The position numbers and the translations under genes were made by a program. From Pseudosporangium ferrugineum (GTDB lineage Bacteria; Actinomycetota; Actinomycetes; Mycobacteriales; Micromonosporaceae), in the NCBI RefSeq assembly GCF_003002065.1, contig NZ_PVZG01000001.1, positions 868,001 through 932,000 on the forward strand: a DNA stretch of 64,000 nucleotides, given 5' to 3'. Below the pieces are notes generated by a model. That model made no database searches. It saw only the letters and a program-made list of their open reading frames with translations, and was not told the DNA's origin. This document shows positions 38,198 through 49,421 of the stretch, one piece after another. How positions within the stretch are numbered: the stretch's first letter is position 1; the number at the start of each line of letters is the position of its first letter.

Positions 38198-38389
38198 ATG
38201 GACTACGAGTACGCGCCGCTGCGGTTGCCGTCGAACGTCGATCGTCTGACCGCCGCGGCGCAGCTGGCCATCCAGGCAGAATTCTCGGGCTGGGAACTGG
38301 CCCGCGTCCAACTCTTCCGCGACGGCACCCGCCAGGTAATGCTCCGCCGAAAAAAGTCCCCCACTCCCCAACCCGGCCTGTCTGTATAG
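38198..38389 (+). CDS. DUF5703 small protein
   Basis: A 63-residue protein. MDYEYAPLRLPSNVDR at the start, and WELARVQLFRDGTRQVMLRR are the conserved DUF5703 pattern, a small alpha/beta protein found behind aldo/keto reductases. Its role is unknown. The last ten residues (SPTPQPGLSV) are unlike the family's usual basic end, and the stop is 14 bp from the large inverted repeat at 38404, so the C-terminus may have been altered by an insertion. Confidence 0.85.
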   Translation: MDYEYAPLRLPSNVDRLTAAAQLAIQAEFSGWELARVQLFRDGTRQVMLRRKKSPTPQPGLSV

Positions 38390-38403
38390 CTGGCTGAGCT
38401 GCT

Positions 38404-38739
38404 GGCCTCCGCTTCGCTGCGGCGGGCACTGCGCCCCTGGGAGCCTGTGTCGAGGGCACCAAAACACACCACGGCAAAAGGCGCCTAGTGTGTTTTGGCG
38501 CCCTCGACACAGGCGGGCGCAGTGCGACTTGGGTCGCGCAACGCACCTCGGTGACTTGGGTCGGGCAGTGCGCCTCGGGGTTGGTGTGGTCTGGCGAGGG
38601 TCTACGGCCTTGACCCGGTCGCATTGCGCCCGCCTGTGTCGAGGGCGCCGGAACGGACTAGGCGAAGCCGTGGTTCGTTCCGGTGTTCTCGACACAGGCT
38701 CCCAGGGGGCGCAATGCCCGCCGTAGCGAAGCGAAGGCC
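38404..38739. repeat. large inverted-repeat element with two covarying hairpins
   Basis: Left arm 38404-38535 and right arm 38612-38739 are imperfect inverted copies around a 76-bp centre. Each arm contains a long internal hairpin: 38443-38469 with 38488-38514 (27 bp, one mismatch), and 38632-38660 with 38671-38699 (29 bp, only G-U wobbles on the plus strand). The stems of the two copies differ in sequence but stay paired; the loop boundaries CCACGGC and GCCTAG are conserved. A 27-bp direct repeat lies at 38526-38552 and 38553-38579. The element fills the gap between two convergent genes almost exactly. It could be a miniature transposable element, a bidirectional terminator or a structured RNA. 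Confidence 0.93.
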
Positions 38740-38742
38740 AAA

Positions 38743-39405
38743 TTAATGGGCGTGGTCGGCTTCCTCGTCGTCGCCCAGGAAGGGGTGTTCGTCGAGGCGG
38801 CCGACGAGTTGGTCGTCCGGGCCCGGGGTGAACGGTCCCGTGCCGTCCTCGTCGGCGAAGGCCTCCAGGTCGAGGGGTTCCTTCACCTCCGAGACCGTCA
38901 GCAGGCCGTCGAGGGGCTCGAGCTCCGGCACGTCGAGCGACGACAGGGAGCCGTCGCCGGCCTGGAGGAGCTCCAGCACCGCCTCGCCGACGGAGTCGAC
39001 CGTTTCGGGTTCCTCGTCGTCGGGGACCATGGTGCGGCGGGCGGCGTCGGCCACCCGGAGCAGGGCCGCGACGCTCGGCACGCGGTAGTCGCGGCGCTGG
39101 CGCACCGAGACGACCTGGGGGTACGGGTCCGCCGCGGCGCCGTCGAGGCCGCCGATCGCCGTACCGAAGCGGGCGTCCGCCTCGTCGGGGTCGATCGATT
39201 CGACGTCCCAGGGTGTCACCTCGCCGAACGCCTCGAGCAGCTGCTCGTCGTAGGCGAACGAGGTGTTGTTCAGGTTGACGTAGGCCTGCCACACGTCGTC
39301 GTCGTCGACCCGGCCCTGGGCGGCCTTGACCGCCGCCAGGTGGGCCCGGGCGGACTCCACGACCCGTTCGAGGGCGGCGTCCAGCTCCGCGTACTGGTCG
39401 GTCAT
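38743..39405 (-). CDS. conserved hypothetical acidic protein
   Basis: A 220-residue, strongly acidic protein without membrane segment. The N-terminal half is helical (AELDAALERVVESARAHLAA, WQAYVNLNNTSFAYDEQLLE); the second half has VVSVRQRRDYRVPSVAALLR and ends in acidic, His-containing DDEEADHAH. I do not recognise a family with known function. ATG 39405 follows an AGAGGAC site; the open frame continues 28 codons upstream but into Cys/Ser-rich, unlikely sequence. It is 19 bp downstream of the M20 peptidase gene and likely in one operon with it. Confidence 0.82.
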   Translation of the reverse strand: MTDQYAELDAALERVVESARAHLAAVKAAQGRVDDDDVWQAYVNLNNTSFAYDEQLLEAFGEVTPWDVESIDPDEADARFGTAIGGLDGAAADPYPQVVSVRQRRDYRVPSVAALLRVADAARRTMVPDDEEPETVDSVGEAVLELLQAGDGSLSSLDVPELEPLDGLLTVSEVKEPLDLEAFADEDGTGPFTPGPDDQLVGRLDEHPFLGDDEEADHAH

Positions 39406-39424
39406 GGTTAGAAAAGTCCTCTCA

Positions 39425-40735
39425 TCAGCTCGCCTTGAGCAGTCGGTCGAGCACACGCACGCCGAACTGTAGTCCTTCGACGGGGACACGCTCGTCGACG
39501 CCGTGGAACAAAGCCGAGAAGTTCAGGTCGGCGGGCAGTTTCAGGGGCGCGAACCCGAAGCAGCGGATGCCCAGCGTGGTGAAGGCCTTGGCGTCGGTGC
39601 CGCCGGAGAGCATGTACGGCACGGCGCGCGCGCCCGGGTCCTCGGCCCGCAGCGCGGCGCCCATGGCGTCGACGAGCGCGCCGTCGAAGCCGGTCTCCAG
39701 GGCCGCCTGCTGCTGGAGGTGCTCGATCTCGATGTCCGGGCCGATCACGCCGCGCAGCTGCTCGAGGAAGAGCTCCGCCTGGCCGGGCAGCGTACGGCAG
39801 TCGATCGTGGCCGAGGCCTTGCCGGGGATGACGTTGTCCTTGTAGCCGGCCTCGAGCCGGGTCGGGTTGGCGGTGTTGCGCACGGTCGCGCCGATCAGGT
39901 TGGCGATCGGGCCCAGCTTGGCGATCGCCAGTTCGGGCTCGTCGGGGTCGAGTTCGATCCCGAGGGCCTCGGAGACCTGTTCCAGGAAGGAGCGCACGGT
40001 CGGGGTGATCACCATCGGGAACCGGTGCCGGCCGACGGCGGCCACGGCCTCGGCCAGCGCCGTCACCGCGTTGTCGTCGTGCACGAACGAGCCGTGGCCG
40101 GGCCGCCCCTTGGCGTGCAGGCGGAGCCAGTCGATGCCCTTCTCGGCGGTCTCGACCAGGTAGAGGCGCAGGTCGTCGTTGATCGTGTACGAGAACCCGC
40201 CGACCTCGCCGATCGCCTCGGTGCAGCCCTCGAACAGCCCGGCGTGCTCGCGGACGAGGTACTGGGAGCCGTACTCCATGCCCGCCTCCTCGTCCGCGGT
40301 GAACGCGAGGACGATGTCGCGGGGCGGGACGACGCCGGTGCGCTGCCAGTCGCGGACGACGGCGAGCATCATGGCGTCGAAGTCCTTCATGTCGATCGCG
40401 CCGCGGCCCCACAGGTAGCCGTCCTTCTCCTCGCCGGAGAACGGGTGCACCGACCATTCGCCGGCGTCGGCGGGGACGACGTCGAGGTGGCCGTGCACGA
40501 GCAGGGCGCCGCGGGAGCGGTCCCGGCCGGGGATGCGGGCGACGAGGTTGGCGCGCCGCGGCGCCGACTCGTGCAGTTCCACCTCGATGCCGACGTCGGT
40601 GAGCTGGGCGGCCACGTACTCGGCGGCGGCGCGCTCACCGACGGTGGTCCGGGGATCGCCGGTGTTGCTGGTGTCGATCCGGAGCAGGTCGCGGCAGATG
40701 CCCACGACCTCGTCGGCGGCGGTGACGGGTTCCAT
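39425..40735 (-). CDS. M20-family metallopeptidase/deacylase
   Basis: A 436-residue zinc hydrolase of the M20 (ArgE/DapE/carboxypeptidase) family. LLVHGHLDVVPADAGEW and GRGAIDMKDF give the first His-x-Asp and bridging Asp; TADEEAGMEYGS gives the catalytic Glu pair, and NFSALFHGVDERVPVE a further metal His. A dimerisation lid (KGRPGHGSFVHDDNAV) is present. Substrates of such actinobacterial members are dipeptides or N-acyl amino acids; this one is undetermined. It is followed by the acidic hypothetical gene. Confidence 0.94.
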   Translation of the reverse strand: MEPVTAADEVVGICRDLLRIDTSNTGDPRTTVGERAAAEYVAAQLTDVGIEVELHESAPRRANLVARIPGRDRSRGALLVHGHLDVVPADAGEWSVHPFSGEEKDGYLWGRGAIDMKDFDAMMLAVVRDWQRTGVVPPRDIVLAFTADEEAGMEYGSQYLVREHAGLFEGCTEAIGEVGGFSYTINDDLRLYLVETAEKGIDWLRLHAKGRPGHGSFVHDDNAVTALAEAVAAVGRHRFPMVITPTVRSFLEQVSEALGIELDPDEPELAIAKLGPIANLIGATVRNTANPTRLEAGYKDNVIPGKASATIDCRTLPGQAELFLEQLRGVIGPDIEIEHLQQQAALETGFDGALVDAMGAALRAEDPGARAVPYMLSGGTDAKAFTTLGIRCFGFAPLKLPADLNFSALFHGVDERVPVEGLQFGVRVLDRLLKAS

Positions 40736-40802
40736 CCGCTCTTCTTACCAGCTCACCCCGGCACGCGTTTGGCGGGAGATCGGGTCCGGGTATGTCCCGG
40801 CC

Positions 40803-41408
40803 GTGTCCGTATCCCTGCCTCCGCTGCCGCCGGTCGGCGGCGAGACCACCGGCCCCAGCATCGCCGACGTGGTCGCCCGTGAACACCGCGAGCTGCTCGC
40901 CCTCTGCGAGGAGCTGACGGCCGACGGCACCGACGCCGGCCGCCGGGCGACGATCGCCCAGGTCGTCAGCGCCGCCCTGTCGCGGCACCTGTCCGCCGAG
41001 GAGCAGTACGTCTACCCCGCGGTGCGCGCCACCGTGCCCGACGGCGACCAGCTCGCCGACCGGGAGATCGCCGAGGACCGCGCGTTGCTGGAGGCGCTGC
41101 GGCTGCTGGAGGCCGCGGGCGACGACGATCGCGCGCGGCGGGCGGCCGACGTGCACCGCCGGCTGGTCCGGCACGCCGACGCGGCCGCGGGCGAGTTGAT
41201 GCCGCTGCTCGTCCGGATGGTGTCGGCGGAGGAGATGATCCGGCTCGGCAACCGGGTGGAGCTGGCCGAGGAGGCGGCGCCGACGCGCCCGCATCCGGGT
41301 ACGCCCGCGACCCCGCCGTGGAACAAGGTGGTCGATCCGGCGGTCGCCATCGTGGACAAACTTCGCGATGTGGTGGGGCGCCGGACCACGTACCCACGGG
41401 ACCTCTGA
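40803..41408 (+). CDS. hemerythrin HHE-domain protein
   Basis: A 201-residue four-helix bundle predicted to hold a di-iron centre. Metal-ligand candidates are the His/Glu in VAREHRELLALCEELTADG, HLSAEEQYVYPAVRA, HRRLVRHADAAAGELMPLL. Such actinomycete proteins bind oxygen or sense oxidative stress. GTG 40803 has a weak ribosome site, so the start is uncertain by a few codons. The C-terminal Pro-rich part (TRPHPGTPATPPWNKVVDP) is probably flexible. It diverges from the M20 gene. Confidence 0.88.
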   Translation: MSVSLPPLPPVGGETTGPSIADVVAREHRELLALCEELTADGTDAGRRATIAQVVSAALSRHLSAEEQYVYPAVRATVPDGDQLADREIAEDRALLEALRLLEAAGDDDRARRAADVHRRLVRHADAAAGELMPLLVRMVSAEEMIRLGNRVELAEEAAPTRPHPGTPATPPWNKVVDPAVAIVDKLRDVVGRRTTYPRDL

Positions 41409-41564
41409 ATTCACTGATAGTGATAGATTAAGCACTAATCGTTCCGGTACGGCCGTACGGGTTAGCTAGTTCTGTCCTTTTGTTTAACCCGTTTGTCACA
41501 TCTGGACGATCTTTGGATGGCCGAAGGTCTAGCCGATATCCCGCGAACGTCCTACCGTCACGCT
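41409..41564 (+). promoter_or_regulatory. AT-rich upstream region of the LysR gene
   Basis: A local AT-rich stretch with CACTGATAGTG (41412-41422) and GTACGGCCGTAC (41447-41458), both palindromic, followed by TTTTGTTTAACCC. The region probably holds the promoter and LysR-type operator. The lysR start at 41565 lacks a clear Shine-Dalgarno. Confidence 0.4.
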
Positions 41565-42542
41565 ATGAACCTGGAGCTGCGGCATCTCAAGGTGGTCTGT
41601 GCCATCGCGGAGACGGGCAGCGTCACGAAGGCGGCGTCGCAGCTCGGACTCGCCCAGCCGGCCCTGACCGCCCAGCTGCAACGGATCGAGCGGACGCTGG
41701 GCGGTCCGCTCTTCGAACGGGACCGGCGCGGTGCCCGGCCGACCGCCCTCGGCGAGCTCGTGCTCTCCCGCGCCCGGGTCCTGCTGCCGGCCATGAAGGG
41801 CCTGCAGGACGAGGCGGCCCGGCTCGCCGGCGCCGGCAGCGACACCACCATGAGCCGCTACCGGATCGGCTCGATCGGCGGCCCGATCATCGGCGGCATG
41901 GTGCACCGGCTCTCCGAGGACCAGCCGGACGCCCAGATCTCCACGCACGCGTCGTACTACGTGGAGGAGCTCGCCAACCAGGTGCTCGCGGGCAAGCTCG
42001 ACTACGCCCAGGTGGGCGTGTGCGGCGACGCCATCCCGTCGGCCGAGTACGGCCTGGTCTGGCAGACCATCGCGATCGACGCGGTGTGCGTGCTGATGCC
42101 CGAGGACCACCGCGCGGCCAAGGGCACCGAGGTGGACCTGGCCGGCCTCGCCGACGAGCAGTGGGTGGCCGGCACCGGCGACGGCTGCTTCGCCGACTGC
42201 TTCGCCGCGTCCTGCGCCCGCTCCGGTTTCACGCCGCGGCGGATGCTGGAGACCGACATCCGGGGCTGCGTCGACATGGTCGAGTCCGGGCTGGCACTCG
42301 CGCTGTGCCAGCCGACCTTCCGGCCGCCGGCCGGCCTCACCCACCTGCCGATCCAGGGCGGCCCGCTGCGCTGGCGGCAGGTGCTGGGCTGGCACCCGGA
42401 CAGCCCCGCCGCCCGGGTGGCGCCGCGGCTGCTCGGCATGGCCGCGGAGACGTACCAGGAGGTCGTCGCGCGCAACCCGGGCTATGTGGAGTGGCTGGCC
42501 GACTATCCGCAGCTGGGCGTCCAGCAACTGGCGACGGCGTGA
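41565..42542 (+). CDS. LysR-family transcriptional regulator
   Basis: A 325-residue regulator. The N-terminal helix-turn-helix reads MNLELRHLKVVCAIAETGSV then TKAASQLGLAQPALTAQLQR and IERTLGGPLFERD, the LysR signature. The effector domain follows (YRIGSIGGPIIGGMVHRLSE). Cys residues at GDGCFADCFAASC in the effector region are unusual and could be redox-active. ATG 41565 seems leaderless or poorly equipped for initiation; the frame is open 24 codons upstream, but those do not fit a LysR start. No adjacent target gene; a terminator follows. Confidence 0.92.
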   Translation: MNLELRHLKVVCAIAETGSVTKAASQLGLAQPALTAQLQRIERTLGGPLFERDRRGARPTALGELVLSRARVLLPAMKGLQDEAARLAGAGSDTTMSRYRIGSIGGPIIGGMVHRLSEDQPDAQISTHASYYVEELANQVLAGKLDYAQVGVCGDAIPSAEYGLVWQTIAIDAVCVLMPEDHRAAKGTEVDLAGLADEQWVAGTGDGCFADCFAASCARSGFTPRRMLETDIRGCVDMVESGLALALCQPTFRPPAGLTHLPIQGGPLRWRQVLGWHPDSPAARVAPRLLGMAAETYQEVVARNPGYVEWLADYPQLGVQQLATA

Positions 42543-42545
42543 CGA

Positions 42546-42573
42546 GAGCCCCGGCACCGTGGCGCCGGGGCTC
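42546..42573. terminator. bidirectional terminator between lysR and clpC-like genes
   Basis: GAGCCCCGGC, an eight-base loop and GCCGGGGCTC form a perfect 10-bp stem in the 36-bp gap between convergent genes. Confidence 0.8.
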
Positions 42574-42578
42574 CCCGG

Positions 42579-45104
<2,526 letters not shown>

Positions 45105-45184
45105 GCTCTTCTTCTTTCGTTCGACCTACGGCAGGCGGAACGCCACCGGGGGCGCGGGCGATTCCGGTGTGAGACGCTCCTTAC

Positions 45185-45559
45185 ATGCCTCTCCCCCTGC
45201 TCGTCGTGGACGCGGCCAACGTCGTCGGCTCCAGACCCGACGGTTGGTGGCGGGACCGTGCCGGTGCCACCGCGCGCCTGCGCGACGCGCTGCGGCCGCT
45301 GACCACCCAGGGACTCCCGGACCTGCCCGGGCCGGTCGAGATCGTCCTGGTCGTCGAGGGGCGCGCCCGCGACGTCGCGGCGGGTGAGGGCGTCCGCGTC
45401 GAGCGCGCCCCCGGCTCCGGCGACGACGCGATCGTGGCCGTGGTGGCGGCCGAGGGCACCGGCCGGCAGGTCGTGGTGGTGACCGCGGACCGGGGCCTGC
45501 GCGCCCGGGTGACCGCCCTCGGCGCCGAGGTCCGGGGCCCCACCAGCATCCCGCGCTGA
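45185..45559 (+). CDS. small PIN/NYN-like domain protein
   Basis: A 124-residue protein that fits a NYN/PIN nuclease-like core: LLVVDAANVVGSRPDGWWRD with the first Asp, GSGDDAIVAVV with the central Asp pair, and VVVVTADRGLRARV with the third Asp. These acidic residues could bind a metal for RNA cleavage. It ends close to the next gene (86 bp) and is divergent from the clpC-like gene. Function in relation to the FtsK-like operon downstream is unproven. Confidence 0.85.
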   Translation: MPLPLLVVDAANVVGSRPDGWWRDRAGATARLRDALRPLTTQGLPDLPGPVEIVLVVEGRARDVAAGEGVRVERAPGSGDDAIVAVVAAEGTGRQVVVVTADRGLRARVTALGAEVRGPTSIPR

Positions 45560-45645
45560 AACGGGCACTCGGGCACGACCCCCGCATCGCGGACGACTAA
45601 GCTGGTCGTCACGCACCGGCTCCACTTCACCAGGAGGCTGCACCT

Positions 45646-45906
45646 GTGGCCAGCGTCGCCGAGGTCAGAGCGGCCGTGGACGCCGCACTCCAGCAGGTCA
45701 CCGAGGGTCAGGCGGCCATCCAGGCGGCCCGGGAGAAGCTCGGCGAGGCCCAGCAGAGCCTGGCCGCCGCGCTGGACGGGTCCGCCAACGACGCGGTCGG
45801 TGCCGCCCACGCCTCCCTCGCCCAGGCCGACCAGCAGCTCGAGGAGTGCCTGGGGGCCACCCTGATGGCGGTCGAGCAGGCGCAGACCTACACGGCGACC
45901 CTCTGA
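45646..45906 (+). CDS. small helical protein, first gene of the FtsK-like operon
   Basis: An 86-residue Ala/Gln-rich helical hairpin: two helices (VRAAVDAALQQVTEGQAAIQ; AHASLAQADQQLEECLGATL) joined near LDGSAND. Size and hairpin form recall WXG100 proteins of type VII secretion, but no WxG motif is present. GTG 45646 follows a perfect AGGAGG site. It is separated by 4 bp from the next gene, with which it is co-transcribed. I do not assign it a family. Confidence 0.85.
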   Translation: MASVAEVRAAVDAALQQVTEGQAAIQAAREKLGEAQQSLAAALDGSANDAVGAAHASLAQADQQLEECLGATLMAVEQAQTYTATL

Positions 45907-45910
45907 CGCG

Positions 45911-46783
45911 ATGTCGCTGCTCGAGGAACTCGGCGCCCAGCTCCGGGCCACGTCGGAGGAGCTGCCCACCGGACCGGTGTCGGTGGCGATGGAGCGGCTG
46001 CGCAGCGCGTCCGAGCTGCTCAACTGGGTGCGGCAGAGCTCGGTGGACCCGATGGGCGTGCCGCAGCTGGGCAACGCCGTCGAGCACGCCGAGCACGCCG
46101 CCGCCGCGCTGCGCCTCGCCCAGGACGCCATCGCGTCGTACCTGGCCGCGATCGGTCTCGCCGGCGCCGGCGGCGCGCCGCCCGACACCGACTACAAGGC
46201 CGGGCTCCAACCGCCGGACCGGACCGCCGGGCCGGAGGCGCAGCAGCCGCCGCCCGAGCAGCTCGGCCCGTGGTGGCAGGAGCGGGTCGCCGCGCTGACC
46301 GGCGAGGCGCCGCCCCCGCCGCAGGAGAACGGCGCCGACCGCTCCGGCGACACCGCCGAGCTGCTGCGCCGGGTCGCCGCCGGGGTCCGCTCCGGCGACC
46401 GCGCCCAGCTCGGCCGCGACCTGCACCGGGTGAACGCCGCGACCGGCCTGGGCCTGTCCGCGGCGAGCACCCCGGTGCTGCACCGGCTCGCCGGCGACCT
46501 GCTCGGCCACGAGCCGCGGCCGGAGGACCTCGAGCGGCTGCGCACGGCCGCCACCGGCCGGGTCCGTTCCCTGCTGCCCGGCACCTCGCCGGCGGTGGTC
46601 GACACGCTGCTCGCCCGCATCTGCCGCGCCCCGGCGAAGGCCGAGACCCCCGCGCACCCGGCCGATTCCGCGGTCACCGCCAGCGTGCTGACCGGCGTCC
46701 TGCTGGCCCGCCTCGGCCGCGACCCGGACACCCTGCACCCGGACGCGCCGGAGCCCCTACCGCCCCGTGGTGCCGATGCCTGA
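45911..46783 (+). CDS. hypothetical protein of the FtsK-like operon
   Basis: A 290-residue protein of unknown function. The first 85 residues are helical (ERLRSASELLNWVRQSS; VEHAEHAAAALRLAQDAIAS), with size and pattern like the preceding protein. A Pro/Gln-rich linker (about 95-150) leads to a second helical domain (LGRDLHRVNAATGLGLSAAS; TGRVRSLLPGTSPAVVDTLL). No catalytic motif or membrane segment is visible. Its 3' end overlaps the FtsK-like gene start, so they are made together. An adaptor role is an inference. Confidence 0.85.
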   Translation: MSLLEELGAQLRATSEELPTGPVSVAMERLRSASELLNWVRQSSVDPMGVPQLGNAVEHAEHAAAALRLAQDAIASYLAAIGLAGAGGAPPDTDYKAGLQPPDRTAGPEAQQPPPEQLGPWWQERVAALTGEAPPPPQENGADRSGDTAELLRRVAAGVRSGDRAQLGRDLHRVNAATGLGLSAASTPVLHRLAGDLLGHEPRPEDLERLRTAATGRVRSLLPGTSPAVVDTLLARICRAPAKAETPAHPADSAVTASVLTGVLLARLGRDPDTLHPDAPEPLPPRGADA

Positions 46784-49421
46784 CTCGACCGCCCAGCAGG
46801 TTCTGGAGGTCCGGGCCGCGCTGTCGCACGCCCTCGGCGTGGCCACCGACGCCCTCCGGGCCGCCCGGGACGAGCTCGACGCGGCGACCACCCGGCGCTC
46901 CCGGATCGTCGCCGCCGCCCGCGAGCGCCGCAAGCGCCTCGCCCACGAGCGGGACAAGCGGCTGCGCCAGATCGACGAGTTCCACGAGCGGGACCTGGCC
47001 GAGCTGGCCGGGGCCGCGGCGGAGACGGCGCGGCTCGCCGCACCGGGCGCGGCCGGGCTCGGCTGGCCACGGTGGCGTGCGACCCCGGCCGGCACCCCGG
47101 TGCCCGCTCCCGAGCTGCGGGTGGGGCGGTTGCTGCTGCCGTACGACGGGGAGGTGCCCGCGCTCGTGCCGTTGCTCGACCGGGGGCACGTGGTGGTCCG
47201 CGGCGACGAGCGGACCGGCGACGACGTGGTGGCCGGGCTGCTGCTGCGCGCGCTGGGCGGCGCCGAGCCGGGCCGGATCACGCTGACCGGGTACGACCCC
47301 GAGCAGCTCGGCGGCGGGCTGGCCGGTTTCGCCCCGCTCGCCCCGGCCGGGGTGCTGCAGTTCGTCGGCCCGGGCGGCCTGGGCCCCCTGCTGGACGAGC
47401 TCGTCGACCACGTGCGCCGGATCAACGAGACCGTGCTGGCCGGCGAGCACTCGTCGCTGCGCGAGCTGGCCGCCGCGACCGGGCGCCGTCCGGAGCCGTG
47501 GCGGGTGGCGATCCTGCTCGGCGCCGGCCGCCCCGACGAGCTGTCCCGGCACGAGCGGGGCCAGCTCGACCGGCTGCTGCGCACGGGGGCGGCGTGCGGC
47601 GTGCACCTGATCGTGCGGGGGCTGCCGGTGCCGGCCGGTCCGGGCATCGAGATCGTGAACGCGGTGCCGGGCGACGAGGCGCGCGTCAGCGGCACCGGCG
47701 ACCTGCCCGTACGCCTGGACCCGGGGCCGCCGCCGGCGATCATCACGGCGACCTGCCGGCAGATCGCGGACGCGGTGGCGGCCGGCCCGGCGCCGGTGGC
47801 CCTGGACAGCCTGCTGCCGGAGCGTGAATGGCAGGAGAGCTCCGCCCGGGCGCTGACCGCCCCGCTCGGCGACAGCCCGCAGGGCGCCCCGGTGCACGTG
47901 ACCCTCTCCGACTATCCGCCGCACGCCCTCATCGCGGGGCCCTCCGGCACCGGCAAGACCAACCTCATCTACGCGTGGATGGGGGCGCTCGCCGCCCGCT
48001 ACTCCCCCGCCGAGCTGGCCTTCTACCTGCTCGACTTCAAGGAGGGCGTGTCCTTCGCCCGGTTCGCGCCGGGCCGCCGGGACCCGAGCTGGCTGCCGCA
48101 CGTGCGCCTGGTCGGCCTCAACGTCAACACCGACCGCGAGTTCGGCCTGGCCCTGCTCCGGTTCCTCGGCGCGGAGCTGCGCAGCCGGGCGGACGCCGCC
48201 AAGCGGCACGAGGTGACCAACCTGGCGGAGCTGCGCGCCGAGGACCCGGAGGGCTCCTGGCCCCGGATCGTGGCGGTCGTCGACGAGTTCCAGGTGCTGC
48301 TGTCCGGCCGCGACGCCGTCGCCGCCGAGGCCGTCGACCTGCTCGAGGACCTGGCCCGCCGGGGCCGGTCGCAGGGCATCCACCTGGTGCTGGCCAGCCA
48401 GGACGTCTCCGGCATCGAGGCGCTCTGGGGCCGCCCGGCGCTGGTCGCCCAGTTCTCGCTGCGCATCGCCCTGCCCCGGGCCCGCCGGGTGCTCGCCGAG
48501 ACCAACACGGCCGCCGACGTGCTGCCGCGATACCACGCCGTGGTCAACGCCGACTCCGGCGCGACCGAGGCGAACCGGGTGGTCCGGGTGCCCGACGCGG
48601 GCAACCGGGAGCGGTGGAGCGACCTGCAGCACCGGCTCTGGCGGCGGCGCCCGCAGGAGCTGCCGCCGCCCCGGCTCTTCGACGGCGACGCGATCCCGCG
48701 CCTGGACGACAGCCCCGACTTCCGGGGGTACGCGCCGGCCGCGACGGTCGCCGCGCCCGAGGTGCTGCTCGGCGAGACCATCGACGTCGAGGCCCGGTCC
48801 GCGCGCACGGTGCTGCGCCGGGCCCCGGGCCGCAACATCGCGGTGATGGGCCAGCGCGTCGACGAGGCGTGCGCGGTGCTGCACACCGCTGCCCGATCGC
48901 TGGCCGCGCAGTTCACCCCGGGCGCCGCCCAGTTCCGCGTCGCGTGCCTGGACAGCGACGCTGCCGCCGCGGTCGAGGCGCTGCGGGGCGTCCTGCCGCC
49001 GGAGACCGGCTATTTCGACGGGGACACGGTCGAGATCCTGCTGGAGGACGCGGCCGACCGGGCTGCCGCGGGCTCGGCCGAGGACCGGCCGCTCTTCCTC
49101 TTCCTGTACGCGGTGGACGCCGCCCCGGGCCGCGCGAACGACCTGCTGCGGCGCATCCTGCGGCAGGGCCCCGAACGGCGGATCCACGTGATCGGCTGGT
49201 GGCGCGGGGCGTCGCTGCTGCGCGACACGCTGGGCGGGCAGGGCACGCGGACCGACGTCATCGGCGCCTGGGTCGCGCTGGACGTGCACGGCAGCGAACT
49301 GTCGCCGTACTACCCGGGTCACGGCGCGCCGGTCTGGTATCCGCGGCCGTGGCGTGCCCTGCACTTCGACCGCTCGGTCCACCGTGGCGCCGAGGTGATC
49401 ATCCCCTATGGACCATCATGA
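46767..49421 (+). CDS. FtsK/EccC-like ATPase with coiled-coil N-terminus
   Basis: An 884-residue protein. Residues about 12-75 form a charged coiled coil (ARERRKRLAHERDKRLRQID). Three ATPase-like modules follow: a degenerate one (about 110-300, GDERTGDDV in place of a P-loop), an active FtsK/SpoIIIE module with Walker A GPSGTGKT at residues 391-398 and Walker B VAVVDEFQ with Asp506-Glu507, and a third without a P-loop (about 640-880). Three tandem modules with only one active recall EccC of type VII secretion, but no transmembrane helix is present here. The next gene supplies a membrane anchor. GTG 46767 or ATG 46776 may start it. Confidence 0.9.
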   Translation: MVPMPDSTAQQVLEVRAALSHALGVATDALRAARDELDAATTRRSRIVAAARERRKRLAHERDKRLRQIDEFHERDLAELAGAAAETARLAAPGAAGLGWPRWRATPAGTPVPAPELRVGRLLLPYDGEVPALVPLLDRGHVVVRGDERTGDDVVAGLLLRALGGAEPGRITLTGYDPEQLGGGLAGFAPLAPAGVLQFVGPGGLGPLLDELVDHVRRINETVLAGEHSSLRELAAATGRRPEPWRVAILLGAGRPDELSRHERGQLDRLLRTGAACGVHLIVRGLPVPAGPGIEIVNAVPGDEARVSGTGDLPVRLDPGPPPAIITATCRQIADAVAAGPAPVALDSLLPEREWQESSARALTAPLGDSPQGAPVHVTLSDYPPHALIAGPSGTGKTNLIYAWMGALAARYSPAELAFYLLDFKEGVSFARFAPGRRDPSWLPHVRLVGLNVNTDREFGLALLRFLGAELRSRADAAKRHEVTNLAELRAEDPEGSWPRIVAVVDEFQVLLSGRDAVAAEAVDLLEDLARRGRSQGIHLVLASQDVSGIEALWGRPALVAQFSLRIALPRARRVLAETNTAADVLPRYHAVVNADSGATEANRVVRVPDAGNRERWSDLQHRLWRRRPQELPPPRLFDGDAIPRLDDSPDFRGYAPAATVAAPEVLLGETIDVEARSARTVLRRAPGRNIAVMGQRVDEACAVLHTAARSLAAQFTPGAAQFRVACLDSDAAAAVEALRGVLPPETGYFDGDTVEILLEDAADRAAAGSAEDRPLFLFLYAVDAAPGRANDLLRRILRQGPERRIHVIGWWRGASLLRDTLGGQGTRTDVIGAWVALDVHGSELSPYYPGHGAPVWYPRPWRALHFDRSVHRGAEVIIPYGPS

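Noticed and set aside
38404..38739. Retron or IS200/IS605-type element
   Set aside because: Hairpins fit superficially, but there is no reverse transcriptase or transposase gene in the neighbourhood.
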